From positions 4,937-12,462 of the forward strand of contig JAJYFX010000020.1 of NCBI GenBank assembly GCA_021785315.1: DNA of 7,526 nucleotides. Reading direction: 5' to 3'. Position numbers and translations under genes: made by a program. The notes under the pieces were generated by a model. It worked only from the letters and a program-made list of their open reading frames with translations. It did no database searches and was not told where the DNA came from. Below, piece after piece: positions 5,964 through 7,526 of this stretch. This DNA is from Actinomycetes bacterium. Its GTDB lineage: Bacteria; Actinomycetota; Acidimicrobiia; Acidimicrobiales; Acidimicrobiaceae. The number at the start of each line of letters is the position of its first letter. The first letter of the stretch is position 1.

Positions 5964-6266
5964 GTGAAAGTCTTTATCGAGGGAGGAATCGCACATATCT
6001 CGGTCTGGAAAAGTCGCAGCTCTTTCTCAACCAAGCCCGACCTCGGCACATATTTTCCGAATACTAAAGCCGCAGGTACCTTAGGTATGAAAAGGGGTTC
6101 AGACAATGTCTGGAAGATGCTACAAACCGAAACTGTCTATAACGATCCCGGCAAGGACGACTACTGCATCAAACGCCATCGGGACCGGGCAAAAAAGCGA
6201 GCACTCGATGAATCACGAAATCTCGGTTGCACAGTCACCCTTGAACCAATATCTGAGGTCGTTTAG
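5964..6266 (+). pseudogene. C-terminal remnant of an IS110-like transposase
   Basis: A 100-codon frame from GTG at 5964 to TAG at 6264-6266. Its second half reads VWKMLQTETVYNDPGKDDYC then IKRHRDRAKKRALDESRNLG and CTVTLEPISEVV. IS110-family transposases often end 'ILVxxWHMLQTGxxYxDPGxDYFxRRxxxRAxxRxxxxLExLGYxVTLEPxxEAA', so order, spacing and C-terminal ending fit. The preceding GTYFPNTKAAGTLGMKRG compares with 'xTYLxAxYxRLAxRRGxKRA', and about ten residues seem deleted before VWKML. The N-terminal DEDD nuclease domain and the Ser-bearing domain are absent, so the element is dead. No ends could be defined; IS110 elements usually lack terminal inverted repeats. Confidence 0.5.
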
Positions 6267-6381
6267 CTGCCGTGTGCTATGACCTACGGAGCTATCTTCG
6301 TGTCATAACCACGACCTTGGGCCAACTACTGTGCATCTCCTATGCGACCGTATTGTCGAAGTTCGAGCCATTCTGTAACAA

Positions 6382-6410
6382 CTGGTTGTTGCCGAATTCG
6401 GCATAACCAG
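6382..6410. repeat. 29-bp imperfect palindrome with a perfect 14-bp core
   Basis: The core TGCCGAATTCGGCA (6390-6403) is a perfect palindrome. It is flanked by CTGGTT (6382-6387) and AACCAG (6405-6410), with unpaired GT and T between arms and core. With no loop it looks more like a dimeric-protein site or cruciform than a terminator. It lies about 117 bp beyond the MmgE/PrpD stop codon. Confidence 0.75.
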
Positions 6411-6526
6411 GATCCCCAGACAATTCATTTGTTCTGTCGGCCAGGTTCTTGATAGTTTGCCGACGAGCATGCTTGTTTAATCCGACCAGGAGCTCGAAAC
6501 TGATATTGCTAGAATCACTCCGCAGC

Positions 6527-7526
6527 TCACACTGTCATTAGAGTGATCAAATCGTTCAGGGACTCGAGTTCTTCAAGAGCGTGAATATGCGATATTATCT
6601 TTTCCGCGCTCGCTTGAGATATTGTACGAGAAAATGCCACATTTTCAAGGAACTTTTGTGTCACTTCTTCTCTTGACAAAGTGTTTTGATCTGGATCGCC
6701 TTTGGCGTAGCTAACGTCGGAGGTATATCGTCTTCCATCTTTCATCGTTACCTCAAGAAAGGCCGTCCTTAAGGGTCTTTCTTTTGGGGTTAGTTCTTCA
6801 ATTACTATCATGTTGGCGATTTGTTTAATTCGTGGATCCCGTATTAGATCCTCCTGGAAGTGCTCAAGGGTCAGGCTCTTCCTCAGCAAAACGTTGGCGA
6901 CGCAGTATCGGATACTGAAAGCGGCCCCAATTTGGGGGACAACCTGAATGAAGAATTGTTGCCCAACAAAATTGTCACGGACTGTCGCTGGGATCCTGAG
7001 AAGAACGCTGTCGATTTCACCAGGTTCTACATCATATCTTTGGACTAGATCGAGAGCACAGTCTATTGACGCATGATTGGACCGGCAACCCGGGTATGGC
7101 TTATAGGTGACTTCAGAGTGGTACTTTTCACCCAAATCTAAAATCAAAAGTTCGGGATCGACGCAGCCTTCTGTATAAAGATGAAAATAGCCGAATTTCC
7201 CAAGTAGAGCATCTCGGGGACCAGTCCATCCCTCTTTGGCAAGCTCCGCTGAAACTATACCGTTTCTGGCTGACAAGCCCTGAACAAGTTTAAATGCGCT
7301 AGTTCCGTCCCAAATAGCCTCGAAACTACCGGCTAACTGATTTAGTACTAAGCCAAAGGCATTTTGGAGTTGTTTACTGGAGAGTTTCAACATACGCCCA
7401 GCGATTGCAGTGGCGCCAAAGGCATTCACTGTTCCCACATTATCCCAGCCAAGTGAAAAGCCGAATCCTGATGCAGCGAGTATTCTGCAGGCTATGTCGT
7501 CTCCGACTAATAATGCGGAAATAAGT
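6527..7526 (-). CDS. MmgE/PrpD-family protein (2-methylcitrate dehydratase/cis-aconitate decarboxylase-like), 5' truncated by window
   Basis: The frame runs from the right edge to TGA at 6527-6529, giving 332 residues; the family is usually about 450-480, so roughly the first 130 lie outside. A GTG at 7438 is internal: the upstream frame ALLVGDDIACRILAASGFGF is already family sequence. Recognisable blocks are GTVNAFGATAIAGRM (31-45), SFEAIWDGTSAFKLVQGLSA with the following RNGIVSAEL and GWTGPRDALLG, and YKPYPGCRSNHASIDCALDL, the conserved Lys/Arg/His substrate-site segment. Characterised members dehydrate 2-methylcitrate (PrpD), decarboxylate cis-aconitate or isomerise related tricarboxylates in the cytosol. 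Most relatives in environmental genomes have no assigned substrate, so I give no symbol. It stands alone here: the next recognised minus-strand gene is the MFS transporter 1.4 kb downstream. Confidence 0.92.
   Translation of the reverse strand, partial: LISALLVGDDIACRILAASGFGFSLGWDNVGTVNAFGATAIAGRMLKLSSKQLQNAFGLVLNQLAGSFEAIWDGTSAFKLVQGLSARNGIVSAELAKEGWTGPRDALLGKFGYFHLYTEGCVDPELLILDLGEKYHSEVTYKPYPGCRSNHASIDCALDLVQRYDVEPGEIDSVLLRIPATVRDNFVGQQFFIQVVPQIGAAFSIRYCVANVLLRKSLTLEHFQEDLIRDPRIKQIANMIVIEELTPKERPLRTAFLEVTMKDGRRYTSDVSYAKGDPDQNTLSREEVTQKFLENVAFSRTISQASAEKIISHIHALEELESLNDLITLMTV

Larger units (their letters stand above)
5099..6526. other. 1.4-kb gene-poor stretch with probable gene remnants
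   Basis: No intact gene is recognised between the MFS start and the end of the MmgE/PrpD gene. The plus strand holds a broken Fic-like C-terminus (5417-5776) and an IS110-like transposase tail (5964-6266). Bases 5099-5416 show nothing certain. Bases 6267-6526 hold a 29-bp imperfect palindrome and a 64-codon minus-strand open frame just after MmgE/PrpD. Plus-strand frames at 5038-5325 and 5536-5793 are not called. Confidence 0.55.

Overview
The window looks like a stretch of a bacterial chromosome with catabolic genes separated by unusually long gene-poor DNA. Five protein genes are recognisable: the 3' end of a thiamine-diphosphate (ThDP) enzyme of the benzoylformate decarboxylase/acetolactate synthase type (+, cut by the left edge); a hotdog-fold 4HBT-type acyl-CoA thioesterase (+); a coiled-coil protein with a PD-(D/E)XK-like C-terminal domain (-); a 548-residue MFS transporter (-); and the C-terminal two thirds of an MmgE/PrpD-family protein (-, cut by the right edge). 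They cover only about 56% of the window. ThDP decarboxylase, acyl-CoA thioesterase, MFS and MmgE/PrpD families are common in versatile organic-acid degraders. The coiled-coil nuclease-like family is, from memory, frequent in Chloroflexota and Cyanobacteria. I therefore lean towards a Chloroflexota-like (for example SAR202-like) or actinobacterial host, but nothing here proves it.

Layout: 1-376 ThDP enzyme end; 377-1031 no recognised gene, but the minus strand is open from 775 to the left edge; 1032-1472 thioesterase; 1473-1772 a convergent gap with two consecutive strong hairpins; 1773-2492 coiled-coil protein carrying three exact 21-bp repeats and apparently leaderless; 2493-3451 no intact gene, but minus-strand remnants of a Phd/YefM-type antitoxin, a PIN-domain (VapC-like) toxin and, weakly, a TctC-type solute-binding protein; 3452-5098 MFS transporter; 5099-6526 no intact gene, but plus-strand remnants of a Fic-type protein (three in-frame stops) and of an IS110-like transposase, then a 29-bp imperfect palindrome; 6527-7526 MmgE/PrpD.

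The most interesting reading is that the two long 'empty' stretches on either side of the MFS gene are a graveyard of accessory genes (toxin-antitoxin parts, Fic, transposase) decayed by stop codons and frameshifts. The MFS, thioesterase and MmgE/PrpD genes keep intact frames. I found no complete new defence or mobile system. The remnant calls rest on reading motifs by eye and need a profile search to confirm.
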